Assembly: GCF_025971925.1 (NCBI RefSeq)
Contig: NZ_JAPDHV010000001.1
Span: 372,001-436,000, forward strand
Source of the DNA: Chryseobacterium oryctis
Lineage (GTDB): Bacteria; Bacteroidota; Bacteroidia; Flavobacteriales; Weeksellaceae
Reading direction: 5' to 3'
DNA length: 64,000 bases
This document shows, piece after piece, positions 15,122-25,068 of the stretch. Position 1 is the stretch's first letter; the number at the start of each line of letters is the position of its first letter. The notes beneath the pieces were generated by a model. The model had not been told where the DNA came from. It did no database searches and saw only the letters and a list, made by a program, of their open reading frames with translations. Made by a program: the position numbers and the translations under genes.

Positions 15122-17878
15122 ATGGGCCGTTTTTTACCATTTGTTTTCTTCTTCATTTTGAGCACACAGGTTATTTATGCTCAAGATGAAAAATCTCTAT
15201 TGAACGTTACCGTTTATAATCAAAACAATCAAGAATTAGGAGGAACATCGATTATTATTAATCAAATTTCGGCCACTACAGACAATAAAGGGACTGCTAC
15301 ACTTTCAGTTTCTAAAGGAAAACATACATTAAAAGCTATTCATCCAAACTATCAAGAAAAAGAAATCAGAGTAACGATAGATGGTCAACAGAATATTACA
15401 ATTCAGCTTCAACCGATTAATAGGCTGGAAGAAGTTGTTGTATTTTCAAAAGAAGGTAAAGGATTAACTACCAAATCTACTATAGACAGACAGGCAATGC
15501 AACATTTGCAACCTTCGAGTTTTACAGATTTAATGGAATTAGTTCCTGGTGGTTTAGCAAGAACTCCAGATTTAAGTTCAACCAACAGAGTTTTCCTTCG
15601 TGAAAACCCTGGTACTCTTCAAAATACTGATGACTACAAAACTTCTTCTCTGGGAGTACAATTCATGGTAGATGATAATATCATCAATTCAAATGCAGAT
15701 TTTCAGGTTTCAGTAGATAGAAGTCAGTTCTTAGAAGCTGCAAAAAATAGAGAAACAGCTTATTCTGGTGTTGATATGCGAACAATTTCTACCAATGATA
15801 TCGAAAAAGTAGAAATAATCAGAGGAATACCTTCTGCGTCATATGGAGATCTAACTTCGGGATTAATTAAAATTGAACGTAAAATCGGACAAACTCCTTT
15901 ACAGGCAAGATTCAAAGCTGATGGTTTCAGTAAACAATATTATGTAGGAAAGGGGTTTAAAATTAATGACAAATGGCAAATCAGTGCAAGTATCGACTTC
16001 TTAGATTCTAAAGCGACCCCAACCGATGATTTTGAAAATTATCAACGTGTAACAGCCTCTCTTCGTTCAAAAAAAATAGGCTTACTCTGGTCAAGACCAT
16101 TAGAATGGAGATCAAATATTGACTTTTCCACTAATGTTGACAAAAAAAAATACGATCCCGACAACGGAAATCCTACTACAGATAGCTACGAGTCTAATAA
16201 TAAAAAAATAAGCTTTACCAATAACTTTATTTATTCTTTAGATAAAAATTCATTCTTCAATAAACTAACTTTAAATACAGCGATCCGACTTGGTTTTGAA
16301 AAAATTGAACAAACAAAACTTATTCAATTATCTGGTCCGCGCTCTTTCTCTTTAGCTTATGAACAAGGAGAAAACGTTGGTTTTTTCCCAGAATTACGTT
16401 ACGTTTCTGATTTTTCCACAGAAGGAAAGCCAGTAGATATTACAGCACTTCTAAAAACAAATGGTACAAAGAAAACAGGAGAAATAATTCATGAATATGA
16501 ATCTGGGCTAGACTGGAGATTCTCCAAAAACAACGGAAAAGGCTTGGTGTATAACATGCTAAGACCACCTTCAGCAGCGTATGGAATAGACAGACCAAGA
16601 GCTTTTAATGATATTCCTGCATCTAGTTTATTAGCGGCTTTTATAGGAGATCAAATGAGCTATGCTATCAATCAGCACAAATTTATTTTATATGCGGGTT
16701 TAAGGTTTTCTAAACATTTAGGAATCGATAATTCATACGAAATAAGCAAAAAAGTATTTACAGAACCTAGGCTTAATCTACAATACCGTTTACCACATTT
16801 AATGATAAATAATCATCCTCTAAAGACAGATGTTACTTTAGGGTACGGATTATTCTACAAGCAACCAACTTTAATGATGCTTTACCCCAATAAAGAATAT
16901 TGGGATTATACTCAACTAAATTACTATCATAATGATGCACAATATCGCTATGTAAATTTCATGACTTATGTGCAATCAAGAGAAAATAAAGAAATTGAAG
17001 CTGCAAAAAGTATAAAAAAAGAAATACGCCTAGATCTAAGCTATAGAAATCATGAATTTTTCATCACTTACTTTAAGGAAGATATGTCAAATGGTTTCCG
17101 CAACATGGCTCACACAGCAGTTCACAACTATAAACAATATGATGCTACACAGGTCGATTTAACTCAATGGACACCCAATGGGCCTAACCTAACTACTGTA
17201 CCCTACGAACTAAAAAGTATTTTTGCTAGTTACGAAATGGTAGAAAACGGCAGTGAAACATTAAAACAAGGTATCGAATTTGGATATACTTCGCCAAGAA
17301 TTAAATCAATCAATACAAGATTTACTTTAACAGGAGCATATTTCAAGTCTCAATATAGAAATTCAGTTCCATTTATTTATAAACCTACAGTTTCAGTGGG
17401 CACGGAAGCTTTTCCTTATTACGGAATCTATAAAAATGACAATGGTTATATAAATTCTAATATGAATTACAACTTTCTTATTGACACCTACCTTCCAAGT
17501 TTAGACCTTATCGTATCTGCATCTTTACAAGGTAGTTTATTTGACCACAGAAAGAATGACCTACGAATAGCAGAACCTATCTCTTATTATGGGATGGACG
17601 GTGTAGTTCACCCTTTTACAGAAGAAGATAAAACTGACATTTATAAGCAATGGCTGGTAAGAAATGTTTCTGTTACAGATAATATGGCTACTCTCTACAC
17701 CTTCACGATCACTGGAAATGTCAAAGTCACAAAGAGTATTTATAAAGCACTAAAAACATCTCTATTTGTAAATAGACTTTTCAATTATAGTTCACCTTAT
17801 ACTTTTAACAACGTAAAAGTATCTAGAAAAGGCACAAATACACCTTATTTCGGGATGGAACTTAATTACAATTTTTAA
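15122..17878 (+). CDS. TonB-dependent receptor with carboxypeptidase-regulatory-like N-domain
   Basis: A 918-residue outer-membrane receptor. A signal peptide (to VIYAQ) is followed by a CarboxypepD_reg-like beta-sandwich (about 26-100), a plug domain (about 110-235, with FTDLMELVPGGLA and VEIIRGIPSASYGDLTSGLI), and a long beta-barrel ending in the aromatic terminus YFGMELNYNF. No SusD partner is adjacent, so glycan uptake of the SusCD kind is unlikely. It is first of four same-strand genes: a DUF4876 lipoprotein (22-base gap), a DUF6850 barrel and a dihaem peroxidase. This suggests import or processing of a metal or metal-ligand complex. Substrate unknown. Confidence 0.9.
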   Translation: MGRFLPFVFFFILSTQVIYAQDEKSLLNVTVYNQNNQELGGTSIIINQISATTDNKGTATLSVSKGKHTLKAIHPNYQEKEIRVTIDGQQNITIQLQPINRLEEVVVFSKEGKGLTTKSTIDRQAMQHLQPSSFTDLMELVPGGLARTPDLSSTNRVFLRENPGTLQNTDDYKTSSLGVQFMVDDNIINSNADFQVSVDRSQFLEAAKNRETAYSGVDMRTISTNDIEKVEIIRGIPSASYGDLTSGLIKIERKIGQTPLQARFKADGFSKQYYVGKGFKINDKWQISASIDFLDSKATPTDDFENYQRVTASLRSKKIGLLWSRPLEWRSNIDFSTNVDKKKYDPDNGNPTTDSYESNNKKISFTNNFIYSLDKNSFFNKLTLNTAIRLGFEKIEQTKLIQLSGPRSFSLAYEQGENVGFFPELRYVSDFSTEGKPVDITALLKTNGTKKTGEIIHEYESGLDWRFSKNNGKGLVYNMLRPPSAAYGIDRPRAFNDIPASSLLAAFIGDQMSYAINQHKFILYAGLRFSKHLGIDNSYEISKKVFTEPRLNLQYRLPHLMINNHPLKTDVTLGYGLFYKQPTLMMLYPNKEYWDYTQLNYYHNDAQYRYVNFMTYVQSRENKEIEAAKSIKKEIRLDLSYRNHEFFITYFKEDMSNGFRNMAHTAVHNYKQYDATQVDLTQWTPNGPNLTTVPYELKSIFASYEMVENGSETLKQGIEFGYTSPRIKSINTRFTLTGAYFKSQYRNSVPFIYKPTVSVGTEAFPYYGIYKNDNGYINSNMNYNFLIDTYLPSLDLIVSASLQGSLFDHRKNDLRIAEPISYYGMDGVVHPFTEEDKTDIYKQWLVRNVSVTDNMATLYTFTITGNVKVTKSIYKALKTSLFVNRLFNYSSPYTFNNVKVSRKGTNTPYFGMELNYNF

Positions 17879-17900
17879 AATAATAATTAAAAAAAATAGC

Positions 17901-19130
17901 ATGAAAAAAAGAGTTTTACTATTAAGTTTGTTAGCAATGATGACAACTACAACATTTACAGTTACATCATGTTCAAGCGATGATTTTGGAATACAAGCTA
18001 CTCAAAACGGAGTTTTAACTTTATCTTTTTCTGGAGAAAATATAACTTCTTTTAAAACTTTAGAAATTGAAATTAAAGAAATTAATACTGGAGCAGTTTA
18101 CAAAAGAAGTATTGAAAACACTAATATTCATTCATTAGAACTACCCTACGGTTCTTATAAAATTACTGTAAACGGTCAGGTGATAACTACTGCATCAGAA
18201 CAGTTAGCAGCTGGAGGAAATGGTGAAGCAGATATTAATACATTAGCTACCAATGTTAATATTCCTCTATATTTCAAAGCATTCCACAACGATTTTATTA
18301 TTGAGGAAGTATTTTTTACAGGCATCAAGACACCAGATAATAAGAACTACAATTCCAGCCGTTATTTCAAAATCACCAATAACTCTGATAAAGTACTATA
18401 TGCAGACGGTTTAATTATCGGGCAATCTGAATTCCTTACAACTGAAGACAAAAACCCCACACCTTACAATGTAAACCAAAACTTCCCAGTAAAAGGAGTA
18501 ATGGTATTACCTGGAACAGGAGCTCAATATCCTGTACAACCTGGAGATTTTATTGTAATTGCTGATAACGCTATCGACCATACACAAAATACAAGCACAG
18601 CTTACGATTTGCACAATGCAGATTTTGAATTCCCGTCTACAAATCCTTCTTTAGGACAAGTTGACAATCCGTCTGTACCCAATGCAAAAGTAATTTACAG
18701 TCAAATGAATTTCAATATGTTCTTCCTACACAACAGAGGCTTTGAAAGTTATGTAATTGCTCGTTTTCCAGCTGGGGAAAATGAAAATACCTTCCTACAA
18801 AACCATAAATATAATTACACATATGTAAACAGTGCAGGAGCTGTAACTTCTAAAAGTGCTTATGCAATTCCAAATTCTTGGATTATTGATGGACAAAATA
18901 ATAGTATTCCTACAAAATTCATCCATACGATAACTTCTGCAAGCATTGATGCAGGATGGACTTCTGCAGGAACTGTTGACAACGATGCCACACGTTTCGG
19001 AAAATCTGTAAGACGTAAGATTTTAGGAAAAACATCCAATAATAAAAACCTGTACGCTGACACCAACAATTCTTCTAATGATTTTGTTAAAGACGCTGAG
19101 CCAAGCTTAAAAAATGGTATTCAACACTAA
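17901..19130 (+). CDS. DUF4876 lipoprotein
   Basis: A 409-residue lipoprotein (TVTSCSSDD lipobox, about C24). The N-terminal third is a small beta-sandwich (LEIEIKEINTGAVYKRSI, YGSYKITVNG). The rest looks like a lamin-tail-like beta-fold (FKITNNSDKVLYADGLIIG, QPGDFIVIADNAIDHT) and ends with LYADTNNSSNDFVKDAEPSL. The whole matches my memory of DUF4876, typically encoded beside TonB-dependent receptors in Bacteroidota. Probably surface-exposed and working with the receptor; it could be a ligand-binding lid or a substrate of the dihaem enzyme. Both are inference. Confidence 0.8.
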   Translation: MKKRVLLLSLLAMMTTTTFTVTSCSSDDFGIQATQNGVLTLSFSGENITSFKTLEIEIKEINTGAVYKRSIENTNIHSLELPYGSYKITVNGQVITTASEQLAAGGNGEADINTLATNVNIPLYFKAFHNDFIIEEVFFTGIKTPDNKNYNSSRYFKITNNSDKVLYADGLIIGQSEFLTTEDKNPTPYNVNQNFPVKGVMVLPGTGAQYPVQPGDFIVIADNAIDHTQNTSTAYDLHNADFEFPSTNPSLGQVDNPSVPNAKVIYSQMNFNMFFLHNRGFESYVIARFPAGENENTFLQNHKYNYTYVNSAGAVTSKSAYAIPNSWIIDGQNNSIPTKFIHTITSASIDAGWTSAGTVDNDATRFGKSVRRKILGKTSNNKNLYADTNNSSNDFVKDAEPSLKNGIQH

Positions 19131-19166
19131 AATATTGTTACTTGTTATTTGATATCATAAAAAATC

Positions 19167-20696
19167 ATGATAAACATAAAAACATCTTTTTGCCTTATAT
19201 TGATGAGCCTTAGTTCAATTACTTTGAAAGCTCAGGACAGTCTTAGTCTTTTTAAAAAGATCAACAATCAATATAACGTAGAAAGAAATTTAAAATCTCA
19301 GTTTTACTATAATCCGGCATCTATGTCGGATTATAGTAATTCTTCATTTTCAGAATTTAACGTTGGATATCACAAAAGTGACAAAAAAGCATATCGTCAA
19401 CAATTCGGAGATGGAGAAAAAGGCTTAACAATTGAAGCCAAATCTTTTCAAAAATTAAAGAAAAACCGTTCGGTTTGGGGAAGCGCAAGTTACCAAAATA
19501 TAAAAACAGGCGTCATCAAATGGAATGAAAATCTGGATTATGAACGTATTGCACCATACGCAGCGGCTGATTCTGTTGGTGGAAAATTAAATATAGAACG
19601 TTATCAGTTTTCTGGAGGATTGGTTCAAAAAATAAATAGATGGACAGTTGCCGGACAGATAAACTATTTAGCGCAATTAGGCTATCGTTCAAAAGACCCC
19701 AGATTAAGAAGCACAACCTCTGATTTACGCATCAATGCAGGAATAAATTATAAATTATTCAGAGAATACACTGTGGGAGTTTTTGGAGAATTTAACAAAT
19801 ACACCCAAAATAATTCATTGACCTTCCAAAGTATATTGGGAAGACCTTTTGTCTACCAAATGGTAGGCTTCGGAAATTCAAACAATTTATTTAATGGAGG
19901 AACTTCCCCTACATCAACTTTTGAAGAATTAGGTTATAAAGGAGGTTTACAAATATCTAATAAAGAAGGAAAAGGTTTTTACCTTCAGGCAAGCATTGGT
20001 GGGTCAAATAATCAGAAAAGCAACAACAATTCTGGTGCAACATATTATGATCTTTCTGATTTAGTAGATGAAAATTTTCAGGCTGAAGGAGCTAAATTTT
20101 TCGATGTTAATCAAAAAAACAGAATTGGTCTTTTAGCCAATTTTACATCTTCTGTAAAAACAGGTTCTGAATACGGATATTCTGTAAATTCATCTACAAG
20201 TATGACTCTGCTTTTCAAGAGAAAAGCATTCCGAAGAGAAAACTATACTACAACTGTAAAGGGTTTTTATCAATATAATCGGGAAACTTTTTCAGTTACT
20301 ACTACTCCATTTTTTGGATATGAAGAAATAAAAGAAAGAAGACTATACCCTATTGCAGGGCAAAAATTTGTTTATTCTTACTTCGGAATCAATGCAGATT
20401 ATAAACAACAAATCAAAGAGAATCAGGTTCTAACGTTCCAGCCTTATTTTGCAAAAAGACGTGTTAGCAAATCTATCAATGCGTTAAGTTCGACAGGAAA
20501 CATGGCTGTTGACGAATGGGTACTTCAAGATTACAATTATCAGGCAAGTGACATCACAACTTTCGGAGGTTCATTAAGATATGATTTTAAACTTGAAAAA
20601 TTACCTGCATTCTTTGTATACGCAGAATACCAATCTCAAAAAATTCAGAAAAAAAACAATAATTTTGTAGGTGCAAGTATAGGAATAACATTTTAA
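19167..20696 (+). CDS. DUF6850 family outer-membrane beta-barrel protein
   Basis: A 509-residue protein with a signal peptide (SSITLKAQ) and a repeating pattern of amphipathic strands through its length. It ends in the outer-membrane signature VGASIGITF with a terminal Phe. The conserved opening YNVERNLKSQFYYNPASMSD fits the DUF6850 family as I recall it. It is third in the cluster: 36 bases after DUF4876 and three bases before the dihaem peroxidase. It may be a second barrel that exports or takes up a product. The family name is moderately certain, barrel nature more so. Confidence 0.75.
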   Translation: MINIKTSFCLILMSLSSITLKAQDSLSLFKKINNQYNVERNLKSQFYYNPASMSDYSNSSFSEFNVGYHKSDKKAYRQQFGDGEKGLTIEAKSFQKLKKNRSVWGSASYQNIKTGVIKWNENLDYERIAPYAAADSVGGKLNIERYQFSGGLVQKINRWTVAGQINYLAQLGYRSKDPRLRSTTSDLRINAGINYKLFREYTVGVFGEFNKYTQNNSLTFQSILGRPFVYQMVGFGNSNNLFNGGTSPTSTFEELGYKGGLQISNKEGKGFYLQASIGGSNNQKSNNNSGATYYDLSDLVDENFQAEGAKFFDVNQKNRIGLLANFTSSVKTGSEYGYSVNSSTSMTLLFKRKAFRRENYTTTVKGFYQYNRETFSVTTTPFFGYEEIKERRLYPIAGQKFVYSYFGINADYKQQIKENQVLTFQPYFAKRRVSKSINALSSTGNMAVDEWVLQDYNYQASDITTFGGSLRYDFKLEKLPAFFVYAEYQSQKIQKKNNNFVGASIGITF

Positions 20697-20699
20697 GAG

Positions 20700-21848
20700 A
20701 TGAAAAAAGGATTATATTGGGTTTTAGGAATAGTTTTATTTATATTGTTAAGCTTTACACCAAAAGTAAACCGAGTTCTGCTTGAAATACAAGATCCTAC
20801 GATTGAAGACATTGTAAAAAGCTATAAAAAAGCTATTTCAGAATGGCCAAAACCCAATATTGATTATGGAGTTGAATGGAAAGAGTTTTCACCAATTAAA
20901 ACTGATTCCAATTATTTTAAAGAACAAGAAAAACCTAATGTAATTTTGGGTAAAATGCTCTTCTTTGACCCAAAATTATCTAAATCAAACCAAATTTCTT
21001 GTAGCACTTGTCACGACCCTGAAATGGGATGGTCAGACAGAAGACGTGTTTCTTTAGGAAACAACCATTTGCTTGGAGAAAGAAATACAATATCCCTTTA
21101 CAACATTGCTGAAAGAAAATCTTTTTTCTGGGAAGGAAGAGCAAAAACTCTTGAAGAACAAGCAGCAGGTCCTCTTGGAGCTCACCACGAAATGGCAATG
21201 GATGTAAATACTTTACCTGCGAAGATTCAATCTATTAAAGGTTATAAAAAGTATTTTAAAAATGCTTATGGTGACGAAAAAGTTACTTATGACAGAATCA
21301 TAAAATCCATCGTTGATTTTCAAAAAACAATTAAAAGCCAACCAAGTCGTTTTGATAAATTTTTGGAAGGGAAATATAATTCATTAACTGACGAAGAAAT
21401 CTACGGAATGCACATCTTCCGTACCAAAGCAAGATGTATGAATTGCCATAATGGGCAATACCTTACTGACGAATCTTTTCATAATATTGGTTTAACCTAT
21501 TATAAGAGAAAGTACGAAGATTTAGGATTGTACAATATCACCAAAAAAGCAGAAGATGTTGGTAAATTCAAGACGCCACAACTGAGAGATCTAAACCTTA
21601 CTCGACCTTGGATGCATAACGGACTTTTTGATGATTTGGAAGGAATCGTTAATATGTATGACAGTGGAATGCAGATGATTAATCCTTCTGATGAAAAGAA
21701 AAAACAAGACCCTCTTTATCCGGTTACAGATCCTTTATTGAAACCATTGAAATTAACCGTAGAAGAGAAAAAGGCATTAGTTTCTTTCTTAGAAGCACTT
21801 TCAGCAACAAAATTCAAGATGAGAAGACCTGAATTTCCTGTGGAATAA
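20700..21848 (+). CDS. Dihaem cytochrome c peroxidase / MauG-like protein
   Basis: A 382-residue periplasmic protein with an N-terminal membrane anchor or signal (residues 4-20). It carries two haem c motifs: CSTCH (C101, C104, H105) and CMNCH (C246, C249, H250). The Trp expected to lie between the haems is W144 in FFWEGRA, 39 residues after H105, the same spacing as I recall for Pseudomonas CcpA. The second-haem pocket reads PWMHNGLF ... NMYDSGMQM, so Y320 (MauG-like) or M324 (peroxidase-like) may be the sixth ligand. It may detoxify peroxide or oxidise residues of a partner protein. It lies three bases after DUF6850 and is the last gene of the cluster. Confidence 0.9.
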   Translation: MKKGLYWVLGIVLFILLSFTPKVNRVLLEIQDPTIEDIVKSYKKAISEWPKPNIDYGVEWKEFSPIKTDSNYFKEQEKPNVILGKMLFFDPKLSKSNQISCSTCHDPEMGWSDRRRVSLGNNHLLGERNTISLYNIAERKSFFWEGRAKTLEEQAAGPLGAHHEMAMDVNTLPAKIQSIKGYKKYFKNAYGDEKVTYDRIIKSIVDFQKTIKSQPSRFDKFLEGKYNSLTDEEIYGMHIFRTKARCMNCHNGQYLTDESFHNIGLTYYKRKYEDLGLYNITKKAEDVGKFKTPQLRDLNLTRPWMHNGLFDDLEGIVNMYDSGMQMINPSDEKKKQDPLYPVTDPLLKPLKLTVEEKKALVSFLEALSATKFKMRRPEFPVE

Positions 21849-21904
21849 ACGATAAAATTCTTTATTTTAGCCTAAAATTATTATTTCAACATAAAAAAAC
21901 ATAT

Positions 21905-22708
21905 ATGAAAATAGCAATTTTAGGAGCAGGAAACATGGGACTATCTTTTTCGAAGTCATTTTTGAAATACGAATTAATAAAACCTACTGATTTACACCTT
22001 ATTACGAGAAATAAAGACAAAATTTCAAAAATATCAGAAGAATTTCCTCATTCTAAAATTTCAATTTTTGATGAGGTGAAAGAGCTTGATGCGGATTTAA
22101 TCATCATTGCGGTAAAACCTCAGGATTTCCAGCATGTTGCAGAAAATTTCACTTTTTCTCTGAAGGAAAATCAAATGGTTTTATCCATTATGGCGGGAAT
22201 CAAGATTGAGAAAATTCAAAAATTATTAAACCATCCTCTTGTGGTAAGAGCAATGCCCAACTCTCCTACTCTTTTAGGAATGGGAATCACAGGATATACT
22301 TCTGCAGAAGGAATTTCTTTTAGTCAATTGATTAACATCGAAAGATTATTAAACTCAACCGGAAGGTCTGTCTACTTGGAAAATGAAGAATTATTAGATG
22401 GAGTTACTGCTCTTTCCGGAAGCGGCCCTGCATATTTCTACTACATTATTGATGCAATGATCAAGGCAGGAATTGAAATGGGAATTGATGAAAACCTTTC
22501 CAAACTTTTCGTAAAGCAAACCATGCTTGGCGCCTATCATTTGATTAATAATTCAGATAAAAATCTGGAAGAACTCATTAAAGATGTTGCTTCAAAAGGA
22601 GGAACCACAGAAGCTGCCCTGAAAAGTTTCAATGAAAATAATTTAAAAGAAATTTTAAAAACAGGAATTTTAAATGCCGAAAAACGCGCTAAAGAACTAA
22701 ACGGTTAA
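21905..22708 (+). CDS. proC: Pyrroline-5-carboxylate reductase
   Basis: This 267-residue enzyme catalyses the last step of proline synthesis, reducing pyrroline-5-carboxylate with NAD(P)H. It has an N-terminal Rossmann motif (AILGAGNMGLSFSKSF), the AVKPQ motif, VRAMPNSPTLLGMGITG, and the family signature in the helical dimer domain (ALSGSGPAYFYYIIDAM ... SKGGTTEAALKSF). Length is normal. It converges on the VanZ-like gene and their 3' ends overlap by 20 bases, with no terminator hairpin between them. Confidence 0.96.
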   Translation: MKIAILGAGNMGLSFSKSFLKYELIKPTDLHLITRNKDKISKISEEFPHSKISIFDEVKELDADLIIIAVKPQDFQHVAENFTFSLKENQMVLSIMAGIKIEKIQKLLNHPLVVRAMPNSPTLLGMGITGYTSAEGISFSQLINIERLLNSTGRSVYLENEELLDGVTALSGSGPAYFYYIIDAMIKAGIEMGIDENLSKLFVKQTMLGAYHLINNSDKNLEELIKDVASKGGTTEAALKSFNENNLKEILKTGILNAEKRAKELNG

Positions 22709-23111
22709 ATCTTTTCTCAAGAAATTTACAAATATTCCATCCGATGAAAACTCCAAAAGTATTCATCATAATATCATCTACTTCAAAAATACCCATTCTG
22801 GTAAAATACTGAAGCGCTTCTACAATTGTAATTATTGAAACGAAGGTAAAAACAAGGCTTTTTAAATCATTTAGTCTAGGAAAAATCCAGCCCAGAAAAC
22901 CAAACGGGATAAACATTATTATATTTCCTAAAACAATAATAATGATGGTTTTCAATCGAAATGTATTTTCAATAAACATTAATGTAGATAAAAAAGGTTT
23001 TATCCTGATGACATTTTCATCATATTGCGTTCTGCCAAATCCCAAAAGCATGAGATAAAGCAAACATAAAGTATAGGGAAGAATAATTATTTTATAAAAT
23101 TTCTTTAACAT
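22689..23111 (-). CDS. VanZ-like membrane protein
   Basis: About 140 residues with four hydrophobic segments and the VanZ-family motifs NIIMFIPFGFLG and a C-terminal FEVDDIMMNTFGVFIGW. VanZ proteins are small integral membrane proteins; one confers low teicoplanin resistance in enterococci, but the general function is unknown. I choose the ATG at 23111 over the one at 23120 because a -7 box occupies 23125-23118 and would overlap the earlier start. It is divergent from lnt and overlaps proC by 20 bases at the 3' end. Confidence 0.85.
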   Translation of the reverse strand: MLKKFYKIIILPYTLCLLYLMLLGFGRTQYDENVIRIKPFLSTLMFIENTFRLKTIIIIVLGNIIMFIPFGFLGWIFPRLNDLKSLVFTFVSIITIVEALQYFTRMGIFEVDDIMMNTFGVFIGWNICKFLEKRFNRLVL

Positions 23112-23117
23112 CAAATG

Positions 23118-23125
23118 CAAATTTA
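23118..23125 (-). promoter_or_regulatory. -7 element of the VanZ-like gene
   Basis: TAAATTTG on the minus strand, only six bases before the ATG at 23111, which implies a leaderless or near-leaderless transcript. Confidence 0.4.
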
Positions 23126-23141
23126 TTCATTTCAAAAGCAT

Positions 23142-23149
23142 TAAATTTG
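23142..23149 (+). promoter_or_regulatory. -7 element of lnt
   Basis: TAAATTTG, 18 bases before the lnt ATG at 23168. It lies back-to-back with the opposite-strand element at 23118. Confidence 0.4.
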
Positions 23150-23167
23150 TTTTATTAAATTAATTTA

Positions 23168-24829
23168 ATGAAATACGTTTTACTTACGCTCATTTCAGCG
23201 ATGTTGTTGTCCGTTTCTTGGCCAACGTATGGTGTTCCGTTTTTTATATTTTTCGCTCTCGTTCCTCTGTTAATGATGGAACACGGAGTATCAAAATTTT
23301 CAAATTATAAAAGAAAAGGCTGGATAGTTTTCGGGCTTTCCTACCTTTGTTTTATTATCTGGAATATCATAACAACAGGTTGGTTGTATGGCTCTAAAAA
23401 TCCTGACGGAAGCCATTCTTTAATGGCTGTTCTCTTCCCAGTTTTAGTAAATTCTTTACTCTACTCTTTGGTTTTCCAATGTTATCATTGGTACAAAAAC
23501 GCACAAGGTACCTATTGGGGATTAGGATTTTTATTAGCAATCTGGATGAGTTTTGAAAAATTCCATCTCAATTGGGAGCTTACTTGGCCTTGGCTGAATT
23601 TAGGAAACGTTTTCTCAGATTATCCTAAATTGATACAATGGTATGACACATTAGGAGCAACTGGAGGCAGCTTTTGGATTTTGCTTATCAACATCTTAAT
23701 ATTTTACACAATAAGAACTTGGGAAGCAGGAAGAAAAAGAAAAGATTTAATCAAAAACTCTTCAATTGTAGTCGGTTTAATCGTTATTCCGATGATAATC
23801 TCCATCATTAAATACAATAATTTTAATGAAAAACCTGTCGGACAGGTAAATGTACTGTTGCTTCAACCCGATCTTGACCCTTATGCAGAAAAATATTCTA
23901 AAGATAGCCTGACAATTTTAAATGATTTATTAACTCTTGCAGAATCAAACTCGAATCTATTCAAAATGACTGATTCAAGAGGAGAAAAGATAGATTATTT
24001 TATTGCTCCGGAAACCGCCATTCCGGGAAGAGGCTCTATCTCAGAAACAGCTTTTGAAAAGAGTTTTCTTTTAAATAATATAAAAGAATTCCTTGCCAAA
24101 CATCCCAATTCAGTTTTTGAAACAGGAATTTCTTCGCATAAATTTTACTTAAATAATACCAATTTACCCAAAGAAGCATATCAACTGAATGAAGGGCTTT
24201 GGGTTGAAAGTTTTAATTCCGCCATTCAAATTATTCCTAATCAGAAAGTAGAAGTTTATCACAAAGGAAAATTAGTTCCGGGAGTCGAAATCTTTCCTTA
24301 CATGAATATTTTAAAGCCTATTCTAGGTGATGCAATGCTTAATCTGGGAGGTACAGTTGCTTCTTTAGGAACAGACAAAGAAAGAGTGGCTTTTTCAAAC
24401 CCTTACAATAAAGGAAAATTTGCACCAATAATTTGTTATGAAAGCATTTACGGAGAGTTTACGACAGATTATGTAAAAAAAGGAGCAAACTTTTTAGGAA
24501 TCATGACCAATGACTCTTGGTGGGGCGTTACCGAAGGACACAAACAACTTTTATCTTACGCAAAACTGAGAGCCATAGAAACGAGGAGAGAAATTGCACG
24601 TTCGGCAAACAGCGGAATTTCCGCACATATCAATGCAAAAGGAGAGATTATGGAAGATACTTTTTATGGAGACCAAACGGCTTTATTTGCCAAGGTGAAT
24701 CTTTATGATAAGATGACGTTTTATACAAGAGCCGGAGATTTGCTTTCAAGAATTTCAATTTTTGCTTTAGGATTTTTGTTATTTTATTTCATTATTAAAT
24801 GGTTTCAAAGTAAAATGAAGAAAAATTAG
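23168..24829 (+). CDS. lnt: Apolipoprotein N-acyltransferase
   Basis: A 553-residue inner-membrane enzyme that adds the third acyl chain to lipoproteins. The N-terminal half has about six transmembrane segments; a last one is at the C-terminus (ISIFALGFLLFYFIIKW). The periplasmic nitrilase-type domain carries the expected triad: E282 (APETAIPG), K366 (YHKGKLVPG) and C423 (PIICYESIYG). This fits the many lipoproteins in this window. Length is slightly above the E. coli enzyme (512). Confidence 0.95.
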   Translation: MKYVLLTLISAMLLSVSWPTYGVPFFIFFALVPLLMMEHGVSKFSNYKRKGWIVFGLSYLCFIIWNIITTGWLYGSKNPDGSHSLMAVLFPVLVNSLLYSLVFQCYHWYKNAQGTYWGLGFLLAIWMSFEKFHLNWELTWPWLNLGNVFSDYPKLIQWYDTLGATGGSFWILLINILIFYTIRTWEAGRKRKDLIKNSSIVVGLIVIPMIISIIKYNNFNEKPVGQVNVLLLQPDLDPYAEKYSKDSLTILNDLLTLAESNSNLFKMTDSRGEKIDYFIAPETAIPGRGSISETAFEKSFLLNNIKEFLAKHPNSVFETGISSHKFYLNNTNLPKEAYQLNEGLWVESFNSAIQIIPNQKVEVYHKGKLVPGVEIFPYMNILKPILGDAMLNLGGTVASLGTDKERVAFSNPYNKGKFAPIICYESIYGEFTTDYVKKGANFLGIMTNDSWWGVTEGHKQLLSYAKLRAIETRREIARSANSGISAHINAKGEIMEDTFYGDQTALFAKVNLYDKMTFYTRAGDLLSRISIFALGFLLFYFIIKWFQSKMKKN

Positions 24830-24997
24830 AAATCAAATTTTATTATTTAAGAATAACAGCTTTGAGAGTTACAGGCATTGAAAATACAATATATTAAAAT
24901 CTATTTACCATCGTATATAGTTAGAATTTTCACCTAATATTTTCACTTTATTTTAAGATTATTAATCAATAAGTTATTCGAAATATTTTGTAAAACA

Positions 24998-25029
24998 TTT
25001 GTCTATCTCAAAAATTCTTTGTTATTTTG
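24998..25029 (+). promoter_or_regulatory. Promoter of the rpmB-rpmG operon
   Basis: -33 TTTG (24998-25001), then 21 bases, then TATTTTG (25023-25029), which has one T fewer than the consensus TAnnTTTG. It gives a leader of about 30-35 bases before the rpmB ATG. Confidence 0.45.
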
Positions 25030-25068
25030 CACTCTCAAATATTATAGTACAAATAAGAACATCGAGAT

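Noticed and set aside
15122..19130. TonB receptor plus lipoprotein as a SusC/SusD pair
   Set aside because: The lipoprotein is beta-rich and DUF4876-like, with no helical SusD/RagB features, and no glycoside hydrolase is adjacent.
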